The notes beneath the pieces were generated by a model that was given only the letters and a program-made list of their open reading frames with translations, made no database searches and was not told where the DNA came from. A stretch of 29,100 nucleotides of DNA from JAEMQF01 sp031419715 (GTDB taxonomy: Bacteria > Pseudomonadota > Gammaproteobacteria > Burkholderiales > Burkholderiaceae_C): the NCBI GenBank assembly GCA_031419715.1, contig JANOLJ010000155.1, positions 1 through 29,100 of the forward strand, given 5' to 3'. A program made the translations under genes and the position numbers. Positions 16,921-25,650 of this stretch are shown piece after piece; positions within the stretch are counted from its first letter, which is position 1; every line of letters begins with the position of its first letter.

Positions 16921-18831
16921 TCAGCCATGCTGGCGCTCCAGAACCCTCAGGATTTCCTCACCATACGCCTCCAACTTCTTTGCCCCCACACCGCTGATCT
17001 GCGTCAGTTCGTCCAGCGTCTCGGGCCGCACGCGTGCCATCTCGGTCAGCGTGGCGTCATGGAAGACCACGAATGCGGGCAGGTTGTGCGAGCGGGCGAC
17101 TTCGGCGCGCCAGGCCTTGAGTGCGGCGAAGCGTTCCTGGGCGGGGGCGTCGAGTCCTGCCGGCGCGCCGCGTGAGCTTGATCGCGCCGGCTTCTCGCCC
17201 TTGCCTCCTTTCGTGCCTCGGGCTCGGCGCGGGGCATCGCCTTGAAGGGACGACGCGTCGCCTTCGCGCAGCAACAGCGTGACTTCTCCGCGCAGCACCT
17301 CGCGCGAACTGTCGGTCAACTCAAAGGTGTTGTACTCGCCCTCGGTGCGCAGGTGGCCGAGCGAAATCAACTGGCGCAGCACACCGCGCCAGCGCGCTTC
17401 GCTGACAGCCGCGCCGATGCCGAAGGTGCTCAGCCGCTCATGGCCGAACTGCGCCACCTTGTCGGTGGCCTTGCCGCGCAACACGTCGATCAGGTGGCCG
17501 GCGCCGAAGCGGCGCCCGCGGTCCTGGTGAAAACGGTAGACGCAGCTCAACGCCATGCGCGCGCAATCGGTGGCGTCCCAGGTGGCGGGGGCTTGCAGGC
17601 AGTTGTCGCAATTGCCGCAGGGTTCGCTCGCCTCGTCGAAGTAGGCCAGCAGCCGCACGCGCCGGCAATCGTGGGCTTCGCAAAGCGTGAGCAGGGCGTC
17701 GAGCTTGCCGCGCTGGCGGCGTTTGAATTCTTCCGCCGCCGGGCTCTCGTCGATCATGCGGCGCTGGTTCACCACGTCGGCCAGGCCATAGGTCATCCAG
17801 GCGTCGGCGGGTGCTGCGTCGCGCCCGGCACGGCCGGTTTCCTGGTAGTAGCCTTCAATGTTCTTCGGCAGATCGAGGTGCGCGACGAAGCGCACGTCGG
17901 GTTTGTCGATGCCCATGCCGAAGGCAATCGTTGCCACCATCACGATGCCGTCTTCGCGCAAGAAACGGTCTTGATGGCGGCGTCGCACGTCGGCGTCTAA
18001 CCCGGCGTGATACGGCAGCGCGCTGATGCCTTCAGCGAGCAACCAGGCGGCGGTCTCGTCCACCTTCTTTCGGCTCTGGCAGTACACGATGCCCGCGTCA
18101 CCCTCGTGTTCGTCCTGCAAGAAGCGCAGCAACTGCTTGCGCGGCTCGTCTTTCTCGACGATGCGGTAGCGAATGTTCGGCCGATCGAAACTGCTGATGA
18201 AGATGCGCGCATCGGCCAGGGAGAGCCGCTCGACGATGTCGGCACGCGTCGTCGCGTCGGCGGTGGCCGTGAGCGCGATGCGCGGCACGTCGGGGTAGCG
18301 CTCGTGGAGCACGCTCAACGCGAGGTAGTCTTCGCGGAAATCGTGCCCCCACTGGCTGACGCAATGCGCTTCGTCGATCGCGAACAGGCTCAGCAGATCG
18401 CGTGTCTGCAGCGAATCGAGCTGCGCCAGGAAACGCGGCGTGGTCACGCGTTCTGGCGCGGCGTAGAGCAGCACCAGGCGCCCGCTCATCATCTCGCGCT
18501 CGATGCGCTGAGTCTCCTCCAGCGTCAGCGTCGAGTTGAGAAAGGCCGCGTGCACGCCGAGTTCTTCCAACGCGCCCACTTGGTCGTGCATCAGCGCGAT
18601 CAGCGGGCTCACGACGACCGTCACGCCGCGTTCGCGACGGTGCCGCAGCACGGCGGGAACCTGGTAACAAAGACTTTTTCCCCCGCCGGTGGGCATCAGC
18701 ACCAGCGCGTCACCACCGCCGCTCACGTGTTCAATGATCTGGTCCTGCGCGTCACGGAACGTGGCGTAGCCGAAGACCTGCTGGAGGATGCTGGAGGCGG
18801 TGTCGGCGGGCTGGAGTTCGGGCGCTGGCAT
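16921..18831 (-). CDS. recQ: ATP-dependent DNA helicase RecQ
   Basis: RecQ is a 3'-to-5' helicase of the RecF recombination pathway. The product has 636 residues (E. coli 609). It shows motif 0 (FRDAQDQII, about 25-33), Walker A MPTGGGKS at 46-53, DEAHCVSQWGHDFR from 153 and the motif VI QETGRAGRD. The zinc-binding RQC part follows (CRRVRLLAYFDE, then CGNCDNC). A C-terminal HRDC domain of about 75 residues contains LPAFVVFHDATLTEMA and ISGVGAKKLEAYGEEIL. All catalytic residues are present. The ATG at 18831 starts a normal RecQ N-terminus; a GTG 16 codons earlier is possible. Neither has a clear ribosome-binding site. It is convergent with the small HTH gene, 53 bp away. Confidence 0.97.
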   Translation of the reverse strand: MPAPELQPADTASSILQQVFGYATFRDAQDQIIEHVSGGGDALVLMPTGGGKSLCYQVPAVLRHRRERGVTVVVSPLIALMHDQVGALEELGVHAAFLNSTLTLEETQRIEREMMSGRLVLLYAAPERVTTPRFLAQLDSLQTRDLLSLFAIDEAHCVSQWGHDFREDYLALSVLHERYPDVPRIALTATADATTRADIVERLSLADARIFISSFDRPNIRYRIVEKDEPRKQLLRFLQDEHEGDAGIVYCQSRKKVDETAAWLLAEGISALPYHAGLDADVRRRHQDRFLREDGIVMVATIAFGMGIDKPDVRFVAHLDLPKNIEGYYQETGRAGRDAAPADAWMTYGLADVVNQRRMIDESPAAEEFKRRQRGKLDALLTLCEAHDCRRVRLLAYFDEASEPCGNCDNCLQAPATWDATDCARMALSCVYRFHQDRGRRFGAGHLIDVLRGKATDKVAQFGHERLSTFGIGAAVSEARWRGVLRQLISLGHLRTEGEYNTFELTDSSREVLRGEVTLLLREGDASSLQGDAPRRARGTKGGKGEKPARSSSRGAPAGLDAPAQERFAALKAWRAEVARSHNLPAFVVFHDATLTEMARVRPETLDELTQISGVGAKKLEAYGEEILRVLERQHG

Positions 18832-18983
18832 GGAGGGCGGGCAGGGGGAACGGGATGTTACGCGACGTGCTGAGTTCACGAACTGGGCGCTGCGACTGAG
18901 CCGCCAAAATGCCGATACACCACCAGATGATGACCCTGCTGGCTCACCCCGGCGCGGCCATCAGCTCACCGGAGAACTGCCGA

Positions 18984-21200
18984 ATGACTCGACACCTGCG
19001 AAACCCGCGCCTGCCGCGGCGCGCCGCGCTGGCGCTGCTGGGCCTCATTGCCTGCGCCAGTCTGGCACAGACGCCCGTGCCGCCCGTCGCCGCGGTGCGC
19101 AACGTGGCGGAGCGCCACTTCGGCGTCAACGTGGACGACCCGTATCGCTACTTCGAAAGTGGCGCCGAACCGGAAGTGCAGAAGTGGATGAAAGCGCACA
19201 GCATCCGCGCACGCACCACGCTCGCCGAAATCTCCGGGCGCCAGGCGCTGCTGGAGAGCATTTCGCGCTACGACGCCTCGGTGTCGGACCGTGTCAAGCA
19301 AGTCAAGCGTGTTCCGGGCGAAATCTATTTCATGGAGCGCCGCAGCGCCGCCGACAACCAGTTCAAGCTCGTCATGCGCCAGGGATTGAACGGCAAGGAA
19401 AAGCTCCTGCTCGACCCGCAGGCGCTGGAAAACCGCACGCGCAAGCCGCACGCCATCAACTGGTTCAGCCCGTCGCCCGACGGCAGCATGGTGGCCTTCG
19501 GCATGTCCAAACAGGGCTCCGAGGCGGCCGTCATGGGCATACTGAGAACCCGCGGCGGGGGCACGCTGGGCGCGCCGATTCCGCGCGCCGACCTCGGCGG
19601 AGTGGCGTGGTCACCCGACGGAAAAGCGTTGGTCTTCAACCGTCTGCAGGCGCTGGGCAAGGGCATGGCGCCGACGCAGAAGTACCAGAACAGCCAGACC
19701 TACCTGTTGAAAGTCGGCCACCCGCCGGCATCGGCGCGGCCGGTGTTCGGCACGGCGATCAAGGGCCTGGACATCACGCCTGCGGAAATGCCCTTTGTCA
19801 GCCTGACGCACGACGGCCGCTGGGCGATCGGCTACGCCGTGAACGGCACGCAGCGCGAACTGGGCTTGTTCATCGCGCCGCAGAGCGGCCTGTTGGCCGG
19901 CAAGCCGCAGTGGAAGCGCGTCGTCAGCGCGGCGGATGCGGTGTCGGGCGTGGCCTACTTCGACAACGTGCTCTACATGGTGAGCCACAAGGGTGCACCG
20001 CGCTCGAAGGTGTTGGCGATGAACCTCGACGCGCCCCAGATCCAGGCCGCGCGTGAAGTGATCCCTGAGTTAGAGCAGGTGATCGTCAACGTTGCCGCCG
20101 CCGCCGATGCGCTCTACATCGAAGCGCGCGAGGGCAACGTCAAGCGCCTCTACAAACGCGCCTATGCCGCGGCAGCAACCCCGGTCGTAGTGGCGTTGCC
20201 GGTGCAGGGCTCGTTCGAACTCGCCGGTGATGGCGTGAGCGCGGCCGACCCGCGCTTGAGCGGCGTCGTGATCGACCTGCAGGGCTGGACCCGCGCGCGC
20301 CAGGTGTTCATGGTGGGCGCGGACGGCAGCGTGAAGAACACCGCCTTGCAGCCGGCCGGGCCTTTCGACGCGCCCGCCGACCTGGTGGCGACGGAAGTCA
20401 AAGTGAAGAGCCATGACGGGGCGATGGTGCCGCTGTCGATCATCCACCGCAAAGGAGTGGTGCTTGATGGATCCAACCCCACCCTGCTTTACGGCTATGC
20501 CAGCTATGGCATCACGGAGGAGCCGATGTTCAGCGTCGGACGCCTGGCCTTGCTCGATGCAGGCGGCGTGTTTGCGGTAGCCTACCCGCGCGGCAGCGGC
20601 GTGTATGGGCAGGACTGGTACAAGAGCGGCTTCCAGGCGAGCAAGCCCAACACCTGGAAAGACTTCATCGCCTGCGCCGAGTACCTGATCGCCGAGAAAT
20701 ACACGCAGCCCGGCAAGCTCGGCATCCTCGGCGGCAGCGCTGGCGGCAGCGCTGGCGGCATTTTGGTGGGGCGCGCGATGACGGAGCGGCCCGATCTCTT
20801 TGCCGCCGTTGTCGCCGCAGTGGGCGCGCTCGACAGCGTGCGCTTCGAGTCCACGCCCAATGGCGTGCCGAACATTCCCGAGTTCGGCAGCATCAAGACC
20901 GAAGCCGGCTTCAAGGCGCTGCTGGCGATGAGTACCTACGCCAATATCGTTCCCGGCACGGCCTACCCGGCGGTACTGTTGACGCATGGCGTAAACGACC
21001 CGCGCGTCGAGGTCTGGCAGAGCACGAAGACGGCGGCGCGTTTGATGGCGGCGTCCACGAGCGGCAAGCCGGTGCTGCTGCGCCTGGACTTCGACGCTGG
21101 CCACGGCGTGGGCAATACCAAGAAGCAGCAGTTCGAAGAGCGCGCGGACATGTATGCGTTCTTGCTGTGGCAGATGGGTGCGGCTGGGTTCCAACACTAG
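18984..21200 (+). CDS. Secreted S9-family (prolyl oligopeptidase) peptidase
   Basis: The 738-residue product starts with a signal sequence (hydrophobic 13-28). The segment LIAC at 21-24 fits a lipobox, but cleavage after ASLA is also possible. The N-terminal half is the beta-propeller of the family, beginning with the typical DPYRYFES (about 51-58). The C-terminal alpha/beta hydrolase carries the nucleophile motif in GGSAGGSAGG (Ser585 and Ser589), Asp672 in HGVNDPRV and His707 in DAGHG. The expected motif has one GGSAGG; here it is doubled by a 12-bp tandem repeat. The family cleaves short proline-containing peptides. GGAGAA lies about 8 nt before the chosen ATG. A frame open back to 18909 adds no recognisable sequence. 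Confidence 0.9.
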   Translation: MTRHLRNPRLPRRAALALLGLIACASLAQTPVPPVAAVRNVAERHFGVNVDDPYRYFESGAEPEVQKWMKAHSIRARTTLAEISGRQALLESISRYDASVSDRVKQVKRVPGEIYFMERRSAADNQFKLVMRQGLNGKEKLLLDPQALENRTRKPHAINWFSPSPDGSMVAFGMSKQGSEAAVMGILRTRGGGTLGAPIPRADLGGVAWSPDGKALVFNRLQALGKGMAPTQKYQNSQTYLLKVGHPPASARPVFGTAIKGLDITPAEMPFVSLTHDGRWAIGYAVNGTQRELGLFIAPQSGLLAGKPQWKRVVSAADAVSGVAYFDNVLYMVSHKGAPRSKVLAMNLDAPQIQAAREVIPELEQVIVNVAAAADALYIEAREGNVKRLYKRAYAAAATPVVVALPVQGSFELAGDGVSAADPRLSGVVIDLQGWTRARQVFMVGADGSVKNTALQPAGPFDAPADLVATEVKVKSHDGAMVPLSIIHRKGVVLDGSNPTLLYGYASYGITEEPMFSVGRLALLDAGGVFAVAYPRGSGVYGQDWYKSGFQASKPNTWKDFIACAEYLIAEKYTQPGKLGILGGSAGGSAGGILVGRAMTERPDLFAAVVAAVGALDSVRFESTPNGVPNIPEFGSIKTEAGFKALLAMSTYANIVPGTAYPAVLLTHGVNDPRVEVWQSTKTAARLMAASTSGKPVLLRLDFDAGHGVGNTKKQQFEERADMYAFLLWQMGAAGFQH
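20730..20753 (+). repeat. 12-bp exact tandem duplication at the peptidase active site
   Basis: GGCGGCAGCGCT occurs twice in direct succession (20730-20741 and 20742-20753), followed by GGCGGC. In frame it encodes GGSA twice, adding four residues at the nucleophile elbow. Confidence 0.95.
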
Positions 21201-21207
21201 CGTCAAC

Positions 21208-21262
21208 CACCCCCGAAGCGCCTTCGGCGCTCCCCCTCAAGGGGGCGCCGCTGGCGGCCCGG
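21208..21262. repeat. REP-like hairpin element, possible terminator
   Basis: AGCGCC/GGCGCT (21217-21231, 3-nt loop) is followed directly by CCCCCT/AGGGGG (21232-21245, 2-nt loop), then a GC-rich GCGCCGC-GGCCCGGCG segment. This composite of a CCGAAGCGCCTTCGGCGCT-like hairpin plus a CCCCCTCAAGGGGG hairpin resembles dispersed intergenic repeats common in Burkholderiales genomes (from memory). It lies just after the peptidase stop and could end its transcript. Confidence 0.55.
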
Positions 21263-21445
21263 CGAAGCCGGATCCGCGGCGTCTGCTTGGTGTGCCCCGG
21301 TTCGTGTTGCCGGCCGGGCCGGGCGCGCTGTTCCCCCATTGGTGGGAGCCTCTTCACGCCTCGATTCCCACTTCAGCGGGAAAGCACTGCGCAGAGGCCG
21401 GGACGATAATCTTCCCGACCTACTCATCCATCCAGGAGCGCGGAC

Positions 21446-21949
21446 ATGGCCTCAGTCAACAAAGTCATCATCATCGGCAACCTCGGCAAAGACCCCGAGG
21501 TGCGCTATACGCCCAATGGCAACGCCGTGTGCAACTTGCGCATCGCGACCACGCGCACCTGGAAGAGCAAGGATTCGGGCGAGAAGATGGAGGAAACGGA
21601 ATGGCATTCCGTGGTGCTCTATGACCGCCAGGCCGAGATCGCCGGTGAGTATCTCAAGAAAGGCCGCCCGGTCTACATCGAAGGCCGCCTGAAGACGCGC
21701 AAGTGGCAAGACAAGGAGGGCGTGGACCGCTACACGACGGAGATCGTCTCCGACAGCATGCAACTGCTCGGCAGCCGCGAGGGCACGGGCGGGGGTGGTG
21801 GCTCTGGCGCCTCCGATGAAGGCACGCCTTCGGGTTATGGCGACCGGCCGGCGCCAGCGTCAAGACCGGCATCGGCGGCGCCAGCGAACAAGCCAGCGGC
21901 GAAGTCGGCGAGCGGTTTCGACAACATGGACGACGATATTCCGTTCTGA
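21446..21949 (+). CDS. ssb: Single-stranded DNA-binding protein
   Basis: SSB coats single-stranded DNA as a tetramer and recruits partners in replication and repair. The 167-residue product has the OB fold over residues 1-110 (MASVNKVIIIGNLGKDPEVRY, then WHSVVLYDRQAEIAGEYLKKG and VYIEGRLKTRKW). A Gly/Ala/Pro-rich disordered linker follows, then the conserved acidic tip MDDDIPF, the docking site for partners such as PriA and RecQ, both also encoded in this window. A clear AGGAG lies before the ATG. A -10-like GATAAT occurs in the upstream region near 21410. The gene is convergent with paiB. Confidence 0.97.
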   Translation: MASVNKVIIIGNLGKDPEVRYTPNGNAVCNLRIATTRTWKSKDSGEKMEETEWHSVVLYDRQAEIAGEYLKKGRPVYIEGRLKTRKWQDKEGVDRYTTEIVSDSMQLLGSREGTGGGGGSGASDEGTPSGYGDRPAPASRPASAAPANKPAAKSASGFDNMDDDIPF

Positions 21950-22041
21950 CGCATCGCGCGCCGCGCGGAGCCTGCGGCCGCTGCGCCGCACCACGCCGCG
22001 CTGGACCGACCTACACCACGCCTCGCCGCGTACGCGGTGCT

Positions 22042-22695
22042 TCAGCCGGGGCCGCCGCCGCGCGCGACCAAGTTGGCCATCGCCAGCGCCTGCGCGTCGC
22101 CTCCCGCCTGCCCTTGCTGCCCGAGCCCGTAGGCCACGCCCTGGCGATCGGCTTCATTGCGGTTCTGACTGACTTTCCACTTGCCCTGCAACGCAGTCAA
22201 TTCGATTTCGATACCGACGATGGCGCGCAGCATCGTCTCGATGTAGTCGCCCGGTGCGTCGCTCACCGCCCAAGGCACGGCGCGCGTGGCCTCATGAGTC
22301 TGCGTGAGCCGCTCGACGATGCCGCGCACCCATGCCGCATCGTCCACCGCGCGCAGCTTGCCGCGCGCCTGCACCGTCACATAGTTCCAGGTCGGCACCA
22401 CCTTGCCGGTGGTGGCCTTCGTGGGGTACATCGACGGCGACACATAGGCCTGCGGCCCCTGGAACACGACGAGCGCTTCAACGTCTGCGCGCGTCTCGCG
22501 CCAGAGTGGATTCGCGCGCGCCACATGGCCGCGCAGCGTGCCCCAGGGCGTGGGCGTGGCGTCGATCAAAAACGGTATCGGGTTCGCTTGCAAGCCCGCA
22601 TCCGCCAGTGTGATCAACAGGCCCAGCGGCTGCGCGCGGATCGCCGCGTGCAACACGTCGGCCCGGGTTTCCGCGAAGTGGCTGGGCAGGTACAT
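22042..22695 (-). CDS. paiB: FMN-binding negative transcriptional regulator, PaiB family
   Basis: The 217-residue product begins MYLPSHFAE and contains the family segments LGLLITLADAGLQANPIPFLID, GHVARANPLWRE, VVFQGPQAYVSPSMYPTKATTGKVVPTWNYVTVQARG and IVGIEIELTALQGKWKVSQN. PaiB-like proteins have a split-barrel flavin-binding fold. The Bacillus protein was described as a repressor of sporulation and protease genes, but the bacterial family at large is better seen as FMN-binding with uncertain regulatory role. There is no PaiA acetyltransferase neighbour. Its start codon lies only 11 bp from that of the divergent sulfatase. Confidence 0.88.
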   Translation of the reverse strand: MYLPSHFAETRADVLHAAIRAQPLGLLITLADAGLQANPIPFLIDATPTPWGTLRGHVARANPLWRETRADVEALVVFQGPQAYVSPSMYPTKATTGKVVPTWNYVTVQARGKLRAVDDAAWVRGIVERLTQTHEATRAVPWAVSDAPGDYIETMLRAIVGIEIELTALQGKWKVSQNRNEADRQGVAYGLGQQGQAGGDAQALAMANLVARGGGPG

Positions 22696-22706
22696 TGCAG
22701 GGAATT

Positions 22707-24032
22707 ATGGTGGAACCCTTGGCGCCGCTGCGTACCCGACCGAACATCATCTTCATCGTTGCCGACGACCTCGGCTACGCCGATCTCGGCTGCTACGGCG
22801 CGCGCGCGCCGGTCTCGCCGGTGCTTGATGACCTGGCAGCGAACGGCCTGCGCCTCACGCAGGGGTATGCGAATTCGCCGGTGTGTTCGCCGACGCGCTT
22901 CGCGTTGATGACGGGGCGCTATCAATACCGGCTGCGCGGCTCCGCTGAGGAACCGATCAGCATCCGCACCCGCAACAGCGCCCAGCTGGGCCTGCCGCCC
23001 GAGCACCCGACGCTGCCGTCGCTGCTCAAGGCGAGCGGTTACCGCACGGCGCTCATCGGCAAATGGCACCTTGGTTTCGCGCCAGCGTTCGGCCCGTTGC
23101 GCTCGGGTTATGACGAGTTCTACGGGCCGATGTCGGGCGGCGTGGACTACTTCACCCACTGCGGCTCGAATGGCGCGCACGATATGTGGGACGGCGAACA
23201 GGAATGCCACGACGCGGGCTACCTCACCGACCTGCTGTCGCGGCGCGCGGTCGACTTCATCGAGCGCAGCACCGCGGACACACCGTTTTTTATTAGCCTG
23301 CACTACACCGCACCGCACTGGCCGTGGGAGACGCGCGACGACGCGCTGCTCGCGCCGCACCTGCGCGAGCAGCTGTTCCACCTGCACGGCGGCAGCGTGC
23401 ACAGCTACCGGCGCATGATCGAACACATGGATGAGGGCATCGGCTGGGTCATGGCCGCCTTGCGTGATCGAGGCCTGGCCGACAACACGCTCGTCATCTT
23501 CACCAGCGACAACGGCGGCGAGCGCTTCTCCGACAACTGGCCGCTGGTGGGCGGCAAGATGGATCTCACCGAAGGCGGTATCCGCGTGCCGTGGATCGCC
23601 CACTGGCCGGCGCTGGTTCCACCGGGCGGCGTGAGCGAACAGCATTGTTTGACGATGGATTGGTCAGCGACCGTGCTCGCCGCCGCCGGAGTCGGCCCCG
23701 ACCCGGCGTATCCGCTCGACGGCGTGTCGATGCTGCCGGTGCTGCGCGATGCCGGGCACCGCTTTGCGCGGCCGATGTTCTGGCGCATGAAACACCGCTC
23801 GCAGCGCGCGCTGCGGTTTGGCGCCTGGAAGTACCTTCAGGTGGACGCGCATGAGTACCTGTTCAACCTGGCCGCGGACGAACGCGAACGCGCCAATCAA
23901 GCGAGCCACGAGCCGGACCGGCTGATTGCCATGCGCGACACCTGGCTCGCCTGGAACGCCACGATGCCGGTGATTCCCGAAGAGGCCGTCGTCAGCCTGG
24001 GGTTCACCGTGAAAGACATGCCGCAGCGCTGA
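22707..24032 (+). CDS. Type I sulfatase (formylglycine-dependent)
   Basis: The 441-residue product belongs to the alkaline-phosphatase-like sulfatases. RPNIIFIVADDLGYADLGCYG (residues 11-31) gives the metal-binding Asp pair at 20-21. The maturation motif CSPTR at 60-64 contains the cysteine that is oxidised to formylglycine. The second signature is GKWHLG, and a further metal site lies in FTSDNGGE. No signal peptide is present, so the enzyme should be cytosolic. Its sulfate-ester substrate cannot be told. No formylglycine-generating enzyme is encoded here, so maturation must rely on one elsewhere. CAGGGA lies just before the ATG at 22707; a TTG at 22695 would overlap the paiB start. The P450 gene follows after 34 bp, probably in the same operon. 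Confidence 0.9.
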   Translation: MVEPLAPLRTRPNIIFIVADDLGYADLGCYGARAPVSPVLDDLAANGLRLTQGYANSPVCSPTRFALMTGRYQYRLRGSAEEPISIRTRNSAQLGLPPEHPTLPSLLKASGYRTALIGKWHLGFAPAFGPLRSGYDEFYGPMSGGVDYFTHCGSNGAHDMWDGEQECHDAGYLTDLLSRRAVDFIERSTADTPFFISLHYTAPHWPWETRDDALLAPHLREQLFHLHGGSVHSYRRMIEHMDEGIGWVMAALRDRGLADNTLVIFTSDNGGERFSDNWPLVGGKMDLTEGGIRVPWIAHWPALVPPGGVSEQHCLTMDWSATVLAAAGVGPDPAYPLDGVSMLPVLRDAGHRFARPMFWRMKHRSQRALRFGAWKYLQVDAHEYLFNLAADERERANQASHEPDRLIAMRDTWLAWNATMPVIPEEAVVSLGFTVKDMPQR

Positions 24033-24066
24033 CCCACGCAGCGCGCCCACCTTGCCGAGCCACATC

Positions 24067-25596
24067 ATGCAATTGACGCCCTCCGACGCCTTGGCTGACA
24101 GCGTGACGCCCATCGTGACACCCATCGTGACACCCACCGCGACCCCCGCCGCGACGGTATGGCGCGACTTTGATGACCTGCCCGGCCCATGCGGCATACC
24201 CTGGTTCGGCAACGCGCTTCAGGTCGATCCCGCGCGCATCCATCTTCAGCTCGAGCAGTGGTGTCGCGAGTACGGCCCGGTGTTCAAGCTCACTCTCGTC
24301 AAGCGCAGAGTGCTCGTGGTGGGTGACCATGAACTCGTCGCCACGATATTGCGCGACCGGCCTGATGGCTACAGCCGGACCTCGCGGCTCGAAGAAATCT
24401 GGGTCGAGTTGGGTTTGCCGCCCGGCGTGTTCGGCGCCAATGGCGACACATGGAAGCGCCAACGCCGCATGGTGATGGCGGGCTTCGACCCGGCCCATGT
24501 GAAGCGCTATTTCCCGTCGCTGCAAGGCGTCGCGCAGCGCCTGGGCGAGCGCTGGTCGCGGGCGGCCAGCGCCGGCTCCAGCATCGACTTGCAGGCTGAC
24601 CTGATGCGCTTCACCGTCGACACCATCGCCGGGCTGGCCTTCGGTGCCGAGGTGAATACGCTGGAATCCGACCACGACGTGATTCAGCAGCATCTCGACA
24701 AGATCTTTCCCGCCGTCTTCAAGCGCATCTTTGCGCCGGTGCCGGTGTGGCGGTTCTGGCGCTCGGCCGCAGACCGGCAACTCGAGCACAGCCTGCGCGA
24801 GGTCAAGGCCGCGGTGGCGGGGTTCATTGCGCAGGCGCGCTCGCGCATGCAAGCCGACCCGGCCTTGCGCGAACAGCCGCGCAACCTGCTCGAAGCCATG
24901 ATCGCCGCGGCGGATCAGCCGGGCAGCGGCATCGACGACACCCAGGTCGCCGGCAATGTGCTGACGATGCTGCTCGCCGGTGAAGACACGACGGCAAATA
25001 CGCTGGCCTGGATGATCGAGCTGCTGTGGCGCAATCCCGAGACCCTGGCGCGTGCGACGCAAGAGGTGCGCCGCGTCGTCGCCGACCCGAAGCGCCCCAC
25101 ATTCGACGAGATGGCGCAGCTTGACTATGTGGAGGCCTGCGCGCACGAAACCATGCGCCTCAAACCCGTGGCGCCCATTCTGCCGTTGCAGGCCTTGCAC
25201 GACACGACGATCGGCGACGTGCGCATCCGCGCCAGAACCGTCGTCATCAACACCATGCGCCGTGACAGCGTCAGCGACAAATTTGTCGTGAACGCCGCGG
25301 CGTTCCAGCCCGAGCGCTGGCTGGGCGATGCCGGCCCGGCCGCCTTGGCCAGCGCCGCCAAGCGCACTTCGATGCCCTTCGGTGCCGGGCCGCGCATCTG
25401 CCCGGGGCGTTATCTGGCTCTGCTGGAAATGAAAATGGCGATGGCCACATTGCTCGGCCGCTTTGACATCAACAACGTCGACACCGCCGCCGGTGGCCCG
25501 GCGTGCGAACACCTGTCGTTCACGATGGCGCCCGTGGGCCTGCGCATGGGGCTGCGCGCGCGGGCGGAAGCAGTTGCGGACGCGCCTCTTGAGTAA
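24067..25596 (+). CDS. Cytochrome P450
   Basis: The 509-residue haem monooxygenase has all P450 landmarks. The proline-rich hinge LPGPCGIPWFGN is near 38-49. The oxygen-activating I-helix AGEDTT is at 304-309, and the K-helix ETMR at 361-364. The haem-binding loop FGAGPRICPGR is at 438-448, with Cys445 as thiolate ligand. The middle region (GDTWKRQRRMVMAGFDPAHVK) resembles fatty-acid-hydroxylase-like P450s. No reductase or ferredoxin domain is fused and none is nearby, so redox partners are elsewhere. Near the N-terminus is a tetrapeptide repeat (VTPI, VTPI, VTPT, ATPA). The start is the ATG at 24067; a TTG at 24052 is possible. No good ribosome-binding site is visible, so coupling to the sulfatase gene is likely. 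Confidence 0.95.
   Translation: MQLTPSDALADSVTPIVTPIVTPTATPAATVWRDFDDLPGPCGIPWFGNALQVDPARIHLQLEQWCREYGPVFKLTLVKRRVLVVGDHELVATILRDRPDGYSRTSRLEEIWVELGLPPGVFGANGDTWKRQRRMVMAGFDPAHVKRYFPSLQGVAQRLGERWSRAASAGSSIDLQADLMRFTVDTIAGLAFGAEVNTLESDHDVIQQHLDKIFPAVFKRIFAPVPVWRFWRSAADRQLEHSLREVKAAVAGFIAQARSRMQADPALREQPRNLLEAMIAAADQPGSGIDDTQVAGNVLTMLLAGEDTTANTLAWMIELLWRNPETLARATQEVRRVVADPKRPTFDEMAQLDYVEACAHETMRLKPVAPILPLQALHDTTIGDVRIRARTVVINTMRRDSVSDKFVVNAAAFQPERWLGDAGPAALASAAKRTSMPFGAGPRICPGRYLALLEMKMAMATLLGRFDINNVDTAAGGPACEHLSFTMAPVGLRMGLRARAEAVADAPLE
24103..24150 (+). repeat. 12-bp tandem repeat (4 units) at 5' end of P450 gene
   Basis: Units are GTGACGCCCATC, GTGACACCCATC, GTGACACCCACC and GCGACCCCCGCC, drifting by one to several bases along the array. 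They encode VTPI, VTPI, VTPT and ATPA before the conserved P450 domain. Confidence 0.85.
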
Positions 25597-25650
25597 ATGT
25601 GGCCCTGCCACTTTACTCAAACCCCTCGGGGGCGGACGACGTATGTCGTC
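25589..25650. terminator. Cluster of three hairpins after P450 gene
   Basis: TTGAGTAAA (25589-25597) plus GTGGC (25599-25603) pair with GCCAC (25607-25611) plus TTTACTCAA (25612-25620), leaving one bulged T and a 3-nt loop. The P450 stop codon lies inside the left arm. CCCC-TC-GGGG follows at 25622-25631, and GACGAC-GTAT-GTCGTC at 25635-25650. No T tract follows. The group probably protects or ends the sulfatase-P450 message, or is a REP-like element. Confidence 0.6.
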
